A stretch of 64,000 nt of DNA from Pelagimonas phthalicica (GCF_004364805.1 NZ_SOAP01000002.1:124001-188000), one strand, 5' to 3'. Counted from the first letter of the stretch, positions 36,943-46,242 are shown. The notes: generated from the sequence alone by a model not told the origin. Numbers and translations are program-made.

Positions 36943-37731
36943 ATGTTGGCATTGATTGCAGGACGAGGTGAATTGCCCACCGTGGTGGCGCAGGCTTTGC
37001 CAGATCGTCCTGTGATCTGCGCCTTGGAGCATGTCGCGCCAACGTCGTTGAAGCCGGATCATGTGTTTCGGCTCGAACGGCTCGGCGGGTTGCTGAAATG
37101 GCTGAAATCGCAAGGCGTGAGCGAGATTTGCATGTGTGGTGCCGTGCGCCGTCCGGTCTTTGACTGGAAATATCTCGACTTTGCTACGATCCTTTTGCTG
37201 CCCCGGATTCTGCGCGCTTTGCGCAGGGGGGATGATGGCGCTTTGCGGATTGCCATCGATATTTTTGAAAGCGCCGGGTTCAAGGTTTTGGCAGCGCATG
37301 AAGCAGTGCCGGATCTCTTGCCGGATTACGGCGTGCCAACCCTGTCACAACCCTCGCCCGAGGCGGACCGTCTGGCGCGGCTGGGCGATGAGGTCAGCGC
37401 CGATCAGGGGCGGCAGGATCTGGGGCAGGCCTGCGTCGTGGCCCGCAGCGGCATTGCCGCGCGCGAAACCGATGCTGGCACCGATGCCATGCTCAGCTCG
37501 CTGGGGCAGGGGGCGCGTGGCGGTGTGCTCTACAAGGCCCCCAAGCCCGGACAGGACCGCCGTGCTGATTTGCCGACCATCGGGCCGGATACCGCCCGCA
37601 ACGCGGCTGAGGCTGGCCTTGCCGGCATCGTGATCGAGGCCGAGGGTGTCATGGTGCTGAACTTTGAGGAAACCCTGAAACGTCTGGACGCTGAGGGGCT
37701 GTTCCTTTGGATCCGCGAGAGGCCGGAATAA
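36943..37731 (+). CDS. lpxI: UDP-2,3-diacylglucosamine diphosphatase LpxI
   Basis: 262 residues. LALIAGRGELPTVVAQAL at the N-terminus and GTDAMLSSLGQG, KAPKPGQDRRADLPTIGPDT at the C-terminal half are LpxI (DUF1009) features; this enzyme replaces LpxH in alphaproteobacteria. Its TAA overlaps the lpxB start (TAATG). Confidence 0.94.
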   Translation: MLALIAGRGELPTVVAQALPDRPVICALEHVAPTSLKPDHVFRLERLGGLLKWLKSQGVSEICMCGAVRRPVFDWKYLDFATILLLPRILRALRRGDDGALRIAIDIFESAGFKVLAAHEAVPDLLPDYGVPTLSQPSPEADRLARLGDEVSADQGRQDLGQACVVARSGIAARETDAGTDAMLSSLGQGARGGVLYKAPKPGQDRRADLPTIGPDTARNAAEAGLAGIVIEAEGVMVLNFEETLKRLDAEGLFLWIRERPE

Positions 37732-38888
37732 TGCGGGTCTTTATCACAGCGGGCGAAGCCTCGGGCGATAAGCTGGGCGTGGCTCTGATGCGTGGCCTGC
37801 GCCAGCTGGTGCCGGATGTGCAATTCCGTGGCATTGGCGGGCCGCTGATGGAGGCTGAGGGGCTCGACAGTCTCTTTCCCATGGACGAAATCAGCGTCAT
37901 GGGCGTGACCGAGATCCTCAAGGAATATCGTCACCTCAAGGCCCGCATTCGCGAGACAGCCGATGCGGTGATTGCCGAGAAACCCGATGTGTTGATCACC
38001 ATCGACCTGCCGGAATTTTCCCTGCGGGTGAACCGTTTGGTTAAGGCGGTGAGCGATGTGCGCGTGGTGCATTACGTGGCCCCCACCGTTTGGGCCTGGC
38101 GGCCCGGTCGGGCGCAAAAAATGGCGGCGCATGTGGACCAGGTTCTGGCGCTCTTGCCGTTTGAGCCGCCCTATATGCGCGAGGCGGGGATGGAGTGCGA
38201 CTTTGTCGGCCATCCTGTGGTGACCGATCCGCAGGCCAGTGCCGAAGAGGCGCAGGCTTTTCGGGACAAATATGGGATCGAAGGTGAATTGGCTTTGGTT
38301 TTGCCGGGGTCGCGTAGGTCAGAAATCGGGCGTTTGCTGCCGGTTTTTACGAAAGTCGCGGTCCTTCTGCACGAAAAACGGCCCGCGTTGAAACTGGTCA
38401 TCCCGGCGGCTGGCAATGTGGTTGAGGCGGTCCAACACGCGGTTAGCGATTGGCCCGGCGCGCCTTTGGTGCTGGACCCGCGCGGCGATGATGGGGCTGA
38501 AAAGCGCGCGGCGTTTCGGGCGGCTGATGTGGCACTGGCGGCGTCAGGCACAGTGTCGCTGGAACTGGCCGCAGCGGGGACGCCCATGGTCATCGCCTAT
38601 GATATGAGCTGGCTCAGCCGCCAGATAATTGGACGCATGCTGCTGGTGGATACGGTGACACTGGTCAATTTGGTTTCCGAAACCCGCGCCGTGCCGGAAT
38701 TCATTGGCAAAGACTGCCAACCCGATCCAATCGCGGCTGAGGTTTTGAACGTCCTGGACGCGCCAGATGCGCAGAATGCGGCGATGGCTTTGACCATGGA
38801 ACGCCTTGGTTTGGGCGGAGAGCATCCGGGACTGCGCGCCGCCAAGGCGGTTTTGAACGGGTTGAAAGGCAAGGCGACTGTCAACTGA
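37731..38888 (+). CDS. lpxB: Lipid-A-disaccharide synthase
   Basis: 385 residues from ATG 37731. FITAGEASGDKLG at the N-terminus, HYVAPTVWAWRPGRA, VGHPV and LPGSRRSEI are LpxB (GT19) motifs. Joins lipid X to UDP-diacylglucosamine. Last gene of the envelope operon. Confidence 0.96.
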   Translation: MRVFITAGEASGDKLGVALMRGLRQLVPDVQFRGIGGPLMEAEGLDSLFPMDEISVMGVTEILKEYRHLKARIRETADAVIAEKPDVLITIDLPEFSLRVNRLVKAVSDVRVVHYVAPTVWAWRPGRAQKMAAHVDQVLALLPFEPPYMREAGMECDFVGHPVVTDPQASAEEAQAFRDKYGIEGELALVLPGSRRSEIGRLLPVFTKVAVLLHEKRPALKLVIPAAGNVVEAVQHAVSDWPGAPLVLDPRGDDGAEKRAAFRAADVALAASGTVSLELAAAGTPMVIAYDMSWLSRQIIGRMLLVDTVTLVNLVSETRAVPEFIGKDCQPDPIAAEVLNVLDAPDAQNAAMALTMERLGLGGEHPGLRAAKAVLNGLKGKATVN

Positions 38889-38894
38889 ACTCCC

Positions 38895-39032
38895 GCCCGG
38901 CTTTGCCGGGCCGCGCCTGCCTGCCCCCTTGGCAGGCGCATTTGCAACCTCGCGGCATTTCAAGGCGATGCGTCGTTTGCGACCTTTGTTCTTGATTGGT
39001 CTGTTTCGAACGCGCCTGCCCAGGCAGGCGCG
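38895..39032. repeat. Cluster of three strong GC-rich hairpins
   Basis: GCCCGGC-ttt-GCCGGGC (38895-38911); GCGCCTGCC-9 nt-GGCAGGCGC (38913-38939); and CGCGCCTGCC-ca-GGCAGGCGCG (39011-39032). Hairpins two and three have the same arm sequence, so the arms could also pair across 90 bp. They lie between the convergent lpxB and tkt genes. No T-run after them; they may stabilise mRNA 3' ends or act as bidirectional terminators. Confidence 0.75.
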
Positions 39033-39058
39033 ACCCAGCAAAACCACTCATTCAACAA

Positions 39059-39086
39059 AAAAGGCCGCGTAAACACGCGGCCTTTT
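39059..39086 (-). terminator. Intrinsic terminator of tkt
   Basis: AAAAGGCCGCGT-aaac-ACGCGGCCTTTT, followed on the minus strand by TTGTTGAATG. It starts 21 bp after the tkt stop codon. Confidence 0.85.
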
Positions 39087-39106
39087 CATCAGCTCTTCTA
39101 ATCCGC

Positions 39107-41125
39107 TTACAGCAGCGATTTGACCTTTTCGGCCACAGCCTCGGCGGTGATGCCGAACTTTTCGTACAACGTGCCAGCCGGGGCCGAGGCACCAAAGCCT
39201 TCCATGCCGACAAAGCCGGATTTCTTGGCCGAGCCACGCTCGCCACACAGCCACTTGTCCCAGCCCATCTGCACCGAGGCCTCAACAGCCACGCGCACCG
39301 GACCAGCCGGTGGCAGCACGCGGCGACGATAGCTTTCATCCTGCTGCTCAAACAGCTCCCAGCACGGCATGGACACCACGCGGGTGCCGATGCCTTCGGC
39401 CTGCAGCAGATCACGCGCCGCCAGCGCGATTTCGACCTCAGAGCCGGTGGCCATAATGATCGCCTGACGCTTGCCCTCGGCCTCGGCCAGCACATAAGCG
39501 CCTTTCTCAACCAGGTTGGCGTTCTTATGCTCTTTGCGCACGGTGGGCAGGCCCTGACGGGTCAGGGACAGAACCGATGGCGTGCCGGTCTGGCGCAGGG
39601 CGATTTCCCAGGCCTCGGCAGTTTCCACGGTATCCGCCGGACGGAAGACCAACGTGTTCGGCGTGGCGCGCGAAATGGCCAGATGCTCCACCGGCTGGTG
39701 GGTCGGGCCATCTTCGCCCAGACCAATGCTGTCATGGGTCATGACAAACACAGTTGGCACTTTCATCAGCGCCGCCAGACGCATGGCCGGGCGGGCATAG
39801 TCGGTAAAGGCCATGAAGGTGCCCGCATAGGGGCGCACGCCGCCATGCAGCGCCATGCCGTTCATCGCCGAGGACATGCCGTGCTCGCGAATGCCCCAAT
39901 AGACGTAACGACCTTTGCGATTGTCGGTGTCAAACACCCCCATATCGCCGGTCAACGTGTTGTTAGAGCCAGTCAAGTCAGCCGAACCACCCATGGTTTC
40001 GGGCATGATCGGATTGATCACCGCCAGCGCCATTTCGCTGGATTTACGGGTCGCAACCTTGGGCTGCTCTTCGCTGATCTGCTTTTTCAGGCCTTTGACC
40101 ACGGCAGAGAGCTTCTTGGGCGCTTCGCCATTCATCACGCGGGCGAATTCTTTCTGACGACCGGCAGAGGCTTCGGCCAAGCGGCCTTCCCAGGCTTCGC
40201 GTTCGGCTGCGCCACGGGTGCCAACCTCTTCCCACCAGGTCTTGATCTCGGCAGGGATCTCAAAGGTACCAGCGGTCCAACCCCAGTTCTCCTTGGCGGC
40301 AACGTTCTGTTCTGCGTTGGTCAAAGCGCCGTGACCTTTGGAAGTGTCCTGCGCCGCGTGACCCAAAGCGATATGGGTTTTGCAGGCGATCATCGACGGT
40401 TTGCCGGCTTTCTTGGCGGCAACAATCGCGGCGTCGATGGCTTCGGGATCGTGACCGTCGATTTCCTGAACATGCCAGCCCGAGGCCTTGAAACGCTGAA
40501 CCTGGTCGGTGCGATCAGACAGGGACACCTTACCGTCAATGGTGATGTCATTGTTGTCCCAGAAGACAATCAGGTTAGAGAGCTCATAGCGCCCCGCCAG
40601 ACCGATGGCTTCTTGGCTGACACCTTCCATCAGGCAGCCGTCACCTGCGATCACATAGGTGTGGTGATCGACCAGTTTCTTACCGAAACGGCCACGCAGG
40701 TTTTCTTCGGCCATGGCAAAACCAACCGAATTGGCGATGCCCTGACCCAGCGGGCCGGTGGTGGTTTCAACCGCCTTGAGCAAGAAGTTCTCGGGGTGAC
40801 CGGCAGTTTTCGCGCCCCATTGACGGAAGTTCTTGACCTCTTCCAGGGTCACTTCGGGATCGCCACAGAGATAGAGCAGCGCATAGATCAGCATAGAGCC
40901 GTGGCCCGCCGACAGGATAAACCGGTCGCGGTCATGCCAGTCAGGGTTCTTTGCGTCGAATTTCAGGTGCTTGGAAAACAGCACGGTCGCCACGTCAGCC
41001 ATGCCGATGGGCATGCCGGTATGGCCGGAATTTGCTTCGGCCACGGCGTCCAGCGCCAGGGCACGAATAGCGGTCGAACGCATCCAATGGTCAGGATTAC
41101 GGGTACGGAGCTCTTGGATATCCAC
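39107..41125 (-). CDS. tkt: Transketolase
   Basis: 672 residues. [36 protein letters not shown], the thiamine diphosphate motif [13 protein letters not shown]...DNNDITIDG, and the pyrimidine-region [20 protein letters not shown]. Carries two-carbon units in the pentose phosphate pathway. Divergent from the zapA operon; the long plus-strand ORF opposite it is only a shadow. Confidence 0.96.
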   Translation of the reverse strand: MDIQELRTRNPDHWMRSTAIRALALDAVAEANSGHTGMPIGMADVATVLFSKHLKFDAKNPDWHDRDRFILSAGHGSMLIYALLYLCGDPEVTLEEVKNFRQWGAKTAGHPENFLLKAVETTTGPLGQGIANSVGFAMAEENLRGRFGKKLVDHHTYVIAGDGCLMEGVSQEAIGLAGRYELSNLIVFWDNNDITIDGKVSLSDRTDQVQRFKASGWHVQEIDGHDPEAIDAAIVAAKKAGKPSMIACKTHIALGHAAQDTSKGHGALTNAEQNVAAKENWGWTAGTFEIPAEIKTWWEEVGTRGAAEREAWEGRLAEASAGRQKEFARVMNGEAPKKLSAVVKGLKKQISEEQPKVATRKSSEMALAVINPIMPETMGGSADLTGSNNTLTGDMGVFDTDNRKGRYVYWGIREHGMSSAMNGMALHGGVRPYAGTFMAFTDYARPAMRLAALMKVPTVFVMTHDSIGLGEDGPTHQPVEHLAISRATPNTLVFRPADTVETAEAWEIALRQTGTPSVLSLTRQGLPTVRKEHKNANLVEKGAYVLAEAEGKRQAIIMATGSEVEIALAARDLLQAEGIGTRVVSMPCWELFEQQDESYRRRVLPPAGPVRVAVEASVQMGWDKWLCGERGSAKKSGFVGMEGFGASAPAGTLYEKFGITAEAVAEKVKSLL

Positions 41126-41351
41126 TTGGTCTTGATCCTTCAGCCTGGGTGGGATTAGGCGCTCAATAGCAGTGTTGAGCCAAAGTGCAAGCGTGCCAAG
41201 GTGGACAAAACCCTTAAAACCGGCCTAAGACGTTGGAATATAAAGGGGCGCAATTTCCGTGTGCGCTTGATAAACTTTTGTGAACCGGACCAAAGCGCGA
41301 TTCGTGTGCGTTAGCGCCAACAGCGGGTCCGAGACAAAGCAGGGGGGCAGG

Positions 41352-42122
41352 ATGACCCAAATCGATGAATTGCACGGTCGCATCAGCCGTGCGCTGGACC
41401 AGATTGCACAACGTGTCGAAGGGTATGCACCGCCGGAAAGCGCGGGCGAAGATCCCGAGGCCGCCGCCCGTCTGGCCGAGCTTGAGGCAGCGATGAGTGC
41501 TGCACAAGAAGATGCCAAGGCAGCGCAGATCGAAGCCAATGTCGCGCGCGAGGCTGCGGCGGCTGAAGCCGAGAAAACCCGCCAGCTTGAGGATGAGATT
41601 GCCCAGCTGACCGATCAACTGGCCGCTGCCAAAGAGGCCGCGGAAATGGCGGCCTCGGCTGCTCCGGAACCAGAGCCGGAAGCGGAGCCCGTGGCAGAGG
41701 TCGAAGAGCCCGCCGCACCTGCGGTTGATAGCGGCGAATTGGACGCGCTGCGCGAAGAGCTCGAAGACGAAAAGATGGCCAATGCGCAGTTGCAGGAACG
41801 TCTGCGTGTGCTGACCGCCCGGCAGGAGGAGGCTCCGGTCGTCGCTGATACCGGCGGGGATAGTGACCAGCGCGCCGCGATGGAGCAGTTGGACACCGAT
41901 CTGCAACGCCTGCGCGCCGCGAACACCCAGCTTGAGGAAACCATTGTGGCCCTGCGCGAAGCCAACGCCCAGGGCGTCGGCGATCCGCATCTGATCAACA
42001 AGGCCATGCTGGCCGAGCTGGAAAACCTGCGCCGGGCGCGCGCGACCGATATGGCGGAAACCAATGCCGTGCTCGCCGCGATGGAGCCGCTCTTGGCTGA
42101 TGCCGCAGAGGAGAGTGCCTGA
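41352..42122 (+). CDS. Coiled-coil protein of unknown function, coupled to zapA
   Basis: 256 residues from ATG 41352 (GGGGGCAGG upstream). It is almost entirely predicted helix, with heptad-rich, Ala/Glu-rich sequence (about 40-115 and 160-230) and a Pro/Glu-rich hinge EPEPEAEPVAEVEEPAAP near 120-135. No enzyme motif. Overlap with zapA (TGATG) suggests a partner in Z-ring control; this is inferred from position. Confidence 0.8.
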   Translation: MTQIDELHGRISRALDQIAQRVEGYAPPESAGEDPEAAARLAELEAAMSAAQEDAKAAQIEANVAREAAAAEAEKTRQLEDEIAQLTDQLAAAKEAAEMAASAAPEPEPEAEPVAEVEEPAAPAVDSGELDALREELEDEKMANAQLQERLRVLTARQEEAPVVADTGGDSDQRAAMEQLDTDLQRLRAANTQLEETIVALREANAQGVGDPHLINKAMLAELENLRRARATDMAETNAVLAAMEPLLADAAEESA

Positions 42123-42520
42123 TGTCACAGATCGAAGTCGAAATCGTCATTGGTGGCCGTACCTTTGAGGTGGCTTGCCAGGATGGCGAACAGCAATTCC
42201 TGCAATCCGCCGCGCGTCTGCTTGATGCCGAGGCCAGCGTGCTGGTGGGCCAGATCGGCCGCATCCCCGAGCCACGCATGTTGCTGATGTCTGGCCTGAT
42301 GCTGGCAGACAAAACCGCCGGGCTTGAGGAAAAGCTGCGCGAGGCGGATGACAAGATGGCGGCTTTGCAGGCCGAGTTGGACGAGCTCAAGAGCGCACCA
42401 CCGCCCATGCCCGAAAAGGTCGAGGTCCCGGTGATCCCCGGCAATGTGACCGATGGTCTGGCCGAATTGGCCGCGCAGGCCGAAGCACTGGCAGCCTCAG
42501 TGGATGAGAAGCTGGCTTAA
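42122..42520 (+). CDS. zapA: Cell division protein ZapA
   Basis: 132 residues. N-terminal EIVIGGRTFEVACQDGEQQFLQSAARLLDAE is the ZapA domain that bundles FtsZ filaments (read here as VIGGRTFEVAC...). A coiled coil follows at about 65-90, with a short acidic, Pro-containing C-terminal region. Usually much shorter C-termini; the extension resembles that of other alphaproteobacteria. Confidence 0.88.
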   Translation: MSQIEVEIVIGGRTFEVACQDGEQQFLQSAARLLDAEASVLVGQIGRIPEPRMLLMSGLMLADKTAGLEEKLREADDKMAALQAELDELKSAPPPMPEKVEVPVIPGNVTDGLAELAAQAEALAASVDEKLA

Positions 42521-42540
42521 GCTTCGCTCTTCACCAAAAC

Positions 42541-42569
42541 AAAAAGCGCCCCGATTGAGGGCGCTTTTT
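42541..42569 (+). terminator. Bidirectional terminator between zapA and grxD
   Basis: AAAAAGCGCCC-cgattga-GGGCGCTTTTT, T-rich on both strands. It lies between convergent genes and can serve both. Confidence 0.85.
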
Positions 42570-42594
42570 CTTTGGCTCTTCCTGAATAAAGAGA

Positions 42595-42957
42595 TCAGGC
42601 GTTGGCCTCACGGATCTTGTCCGCTGCCTCTTTGTTGTACGCCAGACCATTTTCATCAAACAATGTGTCCAGCTCGCCCGAAAGGGTCATCTCGGTGACG
42701 ATATCGCAGCCGCCGACAAATTCGCCTTTGACATAGAGCTGCGGGATGGTTGGCCAGTCGGAATAATCCTTGATGCCCTGACGGATCGCATCGTCGGCCA
42801 GAACGTTCACATCCGTGTATTCCAGGCCCATATAGTTCAGCACACCGGCCACACGGCTTGAAAAGCCACATTGCGGCATGTCCTTGGTGCCCTTCATGAA
42901 CAGCACCACATCATTGGCTTTGACGGTTTCGTCGATTTGGGTCTTTGCGTCAGTCAT
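42595..42957 (-). CDS. grxD: Monothiol glutaredoxin (Grx4 type)
   Basis: 120 residues with the CGFS active site ([14 protein letters not shown]), [19 protein letters not shown] (in parts: [14 protein letters not shown]). Monothiol glutaredoxins bind a bridging 2Fe-2S cluster with BolA and deliver it; the bolA-like gene lies 380 bp upstream in the same transcript. Confidence 0.95.
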   Translation of the reverse strand: MTDAKTQIDETVKANDVVLFMKGTKDMPQCGFSSRVAGVLNYMGLEYTDVNVLADDAIRQGIKDYSDWPTIPQLYVKGEFVGGCDIVTEMTLSGELDTLFDENGLAYNKEAADKIREANA

Positions 42958-43093
42958 CTTGTTGCTCCTCTAAGCGGCGTTTGCGCTCTTTGCGGATGTA
43001 AGGGGTCAGCGCGCCATAGGTCAGCACGCCCAACACGGCGAGACAGGCCAGGATGGGCCAAACATTGTTGAGATAGTTGGCCAGCCCGGTCAT
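42950..43093 (-). CDS. Small membrane protein (47 aa) between bolA and grxD
   Basis: Starts [20 protein letters not shown], continues with a single hydrophobic helix to about residue 30, then a basic tail ([15 protein letters not shown]). It overlaps the grxD start by 8 bp and begins 5 bp after bolA stops, so it is inside the operon. Its stop TGA is at 42950-42952. Positive-inside charge suggests the C-terminus is cytosolic. Function unknown. Confidence 0.7.
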   Translation of the reverse strand: MTGLANYLNNVWPILACLAVLGVLTYGALTPYIRKERKRRLEEQQDD

Positions 43094-43097
43094 GGGA

Positions 43098-43334
43098 TCA
43101 ATCCGGGGCCTTGGTGGTCAGAGCCAGCGCGTGCAATTCGCCGCTGGGGCCGTCCATCTTGCCTTTGAGGGCGGCATAGACGGCGCGCTGCTGCTGTACG
43201 CGATTTTTTCCGCGAAAGCTTTCGTCGATGATCATGGCAGACATATGGACACCATCATCGCCTGCCACCTGGATTTCGGCATCCGGAAAGGTCTCGCGCA
43301 GCAGGTCTTCGATTTCTTGGGCATGCATCGGCAT
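43098..43334 (-). CDS. BolA family protein
   Basis: 78 residues from ATG 43334 (PMHAQEIEDLLRETFPDAEI...). The BolA core DGVHMSAMIIDESFRGKNRVQQQRAVYAAL contains the conserved His and FxGKxRVxRQR-like motif (here FRGKNRVQQQRAVY). Partner of the glutaredoxin in iron-sulfur regulation. Longer ORF start at 43427 is unlikely. Confidence 0.9.
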   Translation of the reverse strand: MPMHAQEIEDLLRETFPDAEIQVAGDDGVHMSAMIIDESFRGKNRVQQQRAVYAALKGKMDGPSGELHALALTTKAPD

Positions 43335-43454
43335 GTGGCCTTGGCCTCCGGTTTGTTGTCTTTCCTGACAGAAATAGGGCGATGCCCGGCCCGGCGCAAG
43401 CGCTTGCCGCCACTTGCGCCCCACCATTTGGTCGCGCCCTTGGGCAATCAGGCG

Positions 43455-44237
43455 TTAGATGTCCAACTCAATCCAGACCGGCACGTGATCTGATGGCTTT
43501 TCGCGCCCGCGCACATGGGCGTCGATTTTGCAGTCGACCATTTTATCAGCCGCCTGCGGTGTCAGCAGGAAATGGTCGATGCGAATGCCATTGTTCTTTT
43601 GCCAGGCCCCGGCCTGATAGTCCCAGAAACTGTAATGCTCTGGCCCTTGAGTGCGGGCGCGAAAGGCCTCGGTAAAGCCGAGATTCAGGATCCGGCGAAA
43701 GGCTGCGCGGCTTTCGGGGCGATAAAGCGCGTCCTCGGTCCAATCCTGCGGGCGGGCGGCATCTTCGGCCTGGGGGATGATATTATAGTCACCGGCCATC
43801 AGCGCGGGCATCTCACCCTCCAGCAATTGCTGGGCGCGTGTCTGCAGCCGTTCCATCCAGGCCAATTTGTAATCATATTTTGGTCCGGGGGCCGGGTTGC
43901 CATTGGGCAGATACAGCCCACAGATGCGGATCGCATCCCGTTCGCCCATCACGGTGGCCTCGATCCAACGCGCCTGTTCATCTGATTCGTCGCCGGGCAA
44001 GCCGCGGGTCACGTCTTCTAGGGGCAGTTTGGACAGAATAGCGACACCGTTGAAGCTCTTCTGCCCATGGGTTTCCACATTATAGCCGCGCTCTTCGAAA
44101 TCCTGACGCGGAAAAGCGTCATCAACTGACTTGATCTCCTGCAGCAGTGCCACATCTGGTTGTGCTTCGTCCAACCATGCAAGCAGTGCGGGCAGCCGCG
44201 CCTTGATACCATTGATGTTGAATGTGGCGATTTTCAT
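43455..44237 (-). CDS. xthA: Exodeoxyribonuclease III
   Basis: 260 residues. NINGIKARLPALLAWL, LLQEIKSVDDAFP (metal Glu), HGQKSFNGVAILSK, GLYLPNGN, AGDYNIIP and KPSDHVPVWIEL are exonuclease III/AP endonuclease motifs. Repairs abasic sites and trims 3' ends. Confidence 0.96.
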   Translation of the reverse strand: MKIATFNINGIKARLPALLAWLDEAQPDVALLQEIKSVDDAFPRQDFEERGYNVETHGQKSFNGVAILSKLPLEDVTRGLPGDESDEQARWIEATVMGERDAIRICGLYLPNGNPAPGPKYDYKLAWMERLQTRAQQLLEGEMPALMAGDYNIIPQAEDAARPQDWTEDALYRPESRAAFRRILNLGFTEAFRARTQGPEHYSFWDYQAGAWQKNNGIRIDHFLLTPQAADKMVDCKIDAHVRGREKPSDHVPVWIELDI

Positions 44238-44299
44238 GAACGCACTCCCTTTGCCTTTCTATCGCTGAAAGCGGGGGCAGAGCGCAAGGAAACTATGTG

Positions 44300-44480
44300 A
44301 CTCGGGTGCGATTCGGAATCACTAAAATTTGCAATAAAGTGTTGCATTGCAAAGTTTCAACTTATCCACAGGAAAGTTGAATCTGTGGATAAAATTGATT
44401 CAAAATCAACTTGAAGACATTGCGATAACTAATTGATGTGGATAACTTTTTGCGACCACAACCTTAACGGGAATTAACTA
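44300..44480. other. AT-rich region with three perfect DnaA boxes and paired TTAAC sites (origin-like)
   Basis: TTATCCACA at 44362-44370 (plus strand) and the same box on the minus strand (TGTGGATAA) at 44384-44392 and 44437-44445, all exact matches to the DnaA consensus, in 84 bp. The surrounding DNA is clearly A+T-rich for this genome. Direct TTAAC repeats (44464 and 44474) resemble, with N6 in place of N7, the CtrA site TTAA-N7-TTAA. The 311-bp gap between the divergent xthA and the repeat-protein gene holds no ORF. No hemE, parA, rho or dnaA gene is near, so an origin is possible but not shown. Confidence 0.5.
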
Positions 44481-44548
44481 TTATGCAAACGCGGTAGGGT
44501 GGCAGCTTTGGGGGGCAACAACACGCAACTCTCAAACGGAGAATTCCA

Positions 44549-45088
44549 ATGTCTGCTCAACACAAGCACATGATTTCTGAACAAACCGTTTCCAAAGTGG
44601 AAACAAGCGCGCTGACCGGTGAAGCTGTGGAAATGTTCACCTCGTGGTCTGGTCCGGCGGGTGGCAATACCGAAGCCGGTGACGCGGTCGAGATGTTCAC
44701 ATCCTGGTCTGGCCCATCTGCCGGGAACACCGATGCAGGGGACGCCGTTGAAATGTTCACCTCTTGGAGCGGCCCTGCAAGCGGAAATACCGACGCCGGA
44801 GACAACGTAGAGATGTTTACCTCGTGGAGCGGCCCGGCGGGCGGCAACACCGATGCCGGTGACAATGTAGAAATGTTCACCTCGTGGAGCGGCCCGGCGG
44901 GCGGCAATACCGAAGCAGGTGACAATGTCGAAATGTTCACATCTTGGTCCGGTCCAGCAGGCGGCAACACCGATGCCGGCGACAGCGTCGAAGCCTTCAC
45001 ATCCTGGTCTGGCCCGGCGGGCGATCAGATCGATGCGGGTGACAATGTCGAGGCCTTTACCTCCTGGTCCGGTCCAGTCACCGCCTAA
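44549..45088 (+). CDS. Protein of eight 20-residue repeats, unknown function
   Basis: 179 residues. Residues 1-26 form a non-repeated leader (MSAQHKHMISEQTVSKVETS); from residue 27 the unit VEMFTSWSGPAGGNTDAGDN recurs at 27, 47, 67, 87, 107, 127, 147 and 167, the last cut to 13 residues. Every unit keeps F-T-S-W-S-G-P. No cysteine; eight Trp. Start has GGAG seven bases before. Serine in W-S is coded by both TCN and AGC, so the protein pattern is kept by selection rather than by fresh copying. No signal peptide or membrane segment. It could be a multi-core peptide precursor, a repeat scaffold, or a binding protein. Unrecognised by me. Confidence 0.8.
   Translation: MSAQHKHMISEQTVSKVETSALTGEAVEMFTSWSGPAGGNTEAGDAVEMFTSWSGPSAGNTDAGDAVEMFTSWSGPASGNTDAGDNVEMFTSWSGPAGGNTDAGDNVEMFTSWSGPAGGNTEAGDNVEMFTSWSGPAGGNTDAGDSVEAFTSWSGPAGDQIDAGDNVEAFTSWSGPVTA
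44627..45085 (+). repeat. Eight in-frame 60-bp tandem repeats
   Basis: Units begin at 44627 and recur exactly every 60 bp, with the last truncated. DNA identity between units is lower than protein identity, most changes being synonymous. Confidence 0.9.
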
Positions 45089-45159
45089 CCCCTTATCAGG
45101 CTTCAGAATCCGGGCGGGCGTCGCTGCTCTGCCTCACCGACCAAGAGGAGTACCTTATT

Positions 45160-46242
45160 GTGACAAATGTCATCGCGCTCAACGTTCCGACCCGGATTCT
45201 GCCTCAGGAGGCGCGGATCTCCGCGCTTCTGGGTTGCTTTTCCCAAGACCGCCGCATCTCGGATGATGTGTTCTGGCTCAAGGAAAATGCGGAACTTTTG
45301 AACATTCTGGAATGCACCGGCCAATCGGTGCATCCCGAAACCCTGCAGCTTTTCGAAGGATTTTACCAAAACGCCGAAAAGCGGCTGCAATTCTTTCCTC
45401 AATATTACCGCTTTCTGCTGTCTCTTGCTTTGGACCTAGAGGATCTGGGCCTGCCAGGGGATGTCGCGCAACGCATGGTGGATTTCGCAAAACAACAGGA
45501 CCTGCCTTTGGCCGAACTCTCGGATCTGCAACGTGCAGAGGCGCGCAGGCTGATGATTCGCCGTGGGGTAGAAAGCGTCAGAGATGAAGGGCTAGATGAC
45601 CGTTTGCGCGCATTTGCCGCCCGAACGCACACTTTTTCCCTGCCAAACAAGAAAGCTGCGTATGAATTAACACATATTTCATTCTACCTGAGCGAGTACG
45701 GTCGACGTGACCCGAAACTTAGCGTAGAAGGGAAGTTGAGTTTGCATTTCGCCGGATTGACCGCCTTTCTTGATCAGAACGCTGATTTGTTGGCCGAAAT
45801 CTGCATTGCGCTCCGTTACGCGGGGGTGGTGCCACCGAAAATCTGGACTGATTGGTTAAAAACGGAAACAGTAGGGTTCATAATAGAAGATGGAGACCAT
45901 GTGCCGCTGAATGATGATTATCACGCGTTTCTGGTGTGCAATTGGCACCAAGCGGTCGCCGGTGGCCCGCTCTTTCGTATGCCCATTCCGGGCGGGCGGA
46001 TGCGTTTTGAGCATCATCATCGCGCCACTGCTTTGCGTGAGATTTCGCAAGTCATGCTTTCTTTGGATGATGCGCGCAGCGGTGATTGGCATGTGATGCG
46101 CAACCGCATGGCCCCACAACTCTCCCCCGAGGCGCGGGACGTGTTGAACATCGCCGCCGAAAGCAGCACCGAATTCGACGCCTTTTTCGAAGGCTTCGCC
46201 CGCGCCAACCAGCGCATCAGCCAGGGAGGGCGGTTGTCATGA
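45160..46242 (+). CDS. Conserved-looking protein of unknown function (360 aa), next to the repeat protein
   Basis: GTG start with GAGGAG nine bases before. No signal peptide. Mostly alpha-helical by composition. Distinct segments: HPETLQLFEGFYQNAEKRLQ, KKAAYELTHISFYLSEYGRRD (a likely His/Tyr/Asp site, around residues 166-185) and FLVCNWHQAVAGGPLFRMPI near 255-275. Probably one of the uncharacterised DUF families of Rhodobacteraceae, which I cannot name with certainty. It lies 71 bp after the repeat protein and overlaps the EamA gene by 4 bp (ATGA), so the last two are coupled. Confidence 0.8.
   Translation: MTNVIALNVPTRILPQEARISALLGCFSQDRRISDDVFWLKENAELLNILECTGQSVHPETLQLFEGFYQNAEKRLQFFPQYYRFLLSLALDLEDLGLPGDVAQRMVDFAKQQDLPLAELSDLQRAEARRLMIRRGVESVRDEGLDDRLRAFAARTHTFSLPNKKAAYELTHISFYLSEYGRRDPKLSVEGKLSLHFAGLTAFLDQNADLLAEICIALRYAGVVPPKIWTDWLKTETVGFIIEDGDHVPLNDDYHAFLVCNWHQAVAGGPLFRMPIPGGRMRFEHHHRATALREISQVMLSLDDARSGDWHVMRNRMAPQLSPEARDVLNIAAESSTEFDAFFEGFARANQRISQGGRLS

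Noticed and set aside
38913-39032. Integron attC sites
   Set aside because: No integrase or cassette-like ORFs, and arms lack the R and L core motifs.
38996-41158. 720-residue plus-strand ORF
   Set aside because: Exactly opposite tkt, a clear transketolase; the product is low in normal protein features and is a shadow of codon bias in GC-rich DNA.
44627-45085. 60-bp repeats as a CRISPR array
   Set aside because: Units are contiguous with no unique spacers and keep one reading frame, with no cas genes nearby.
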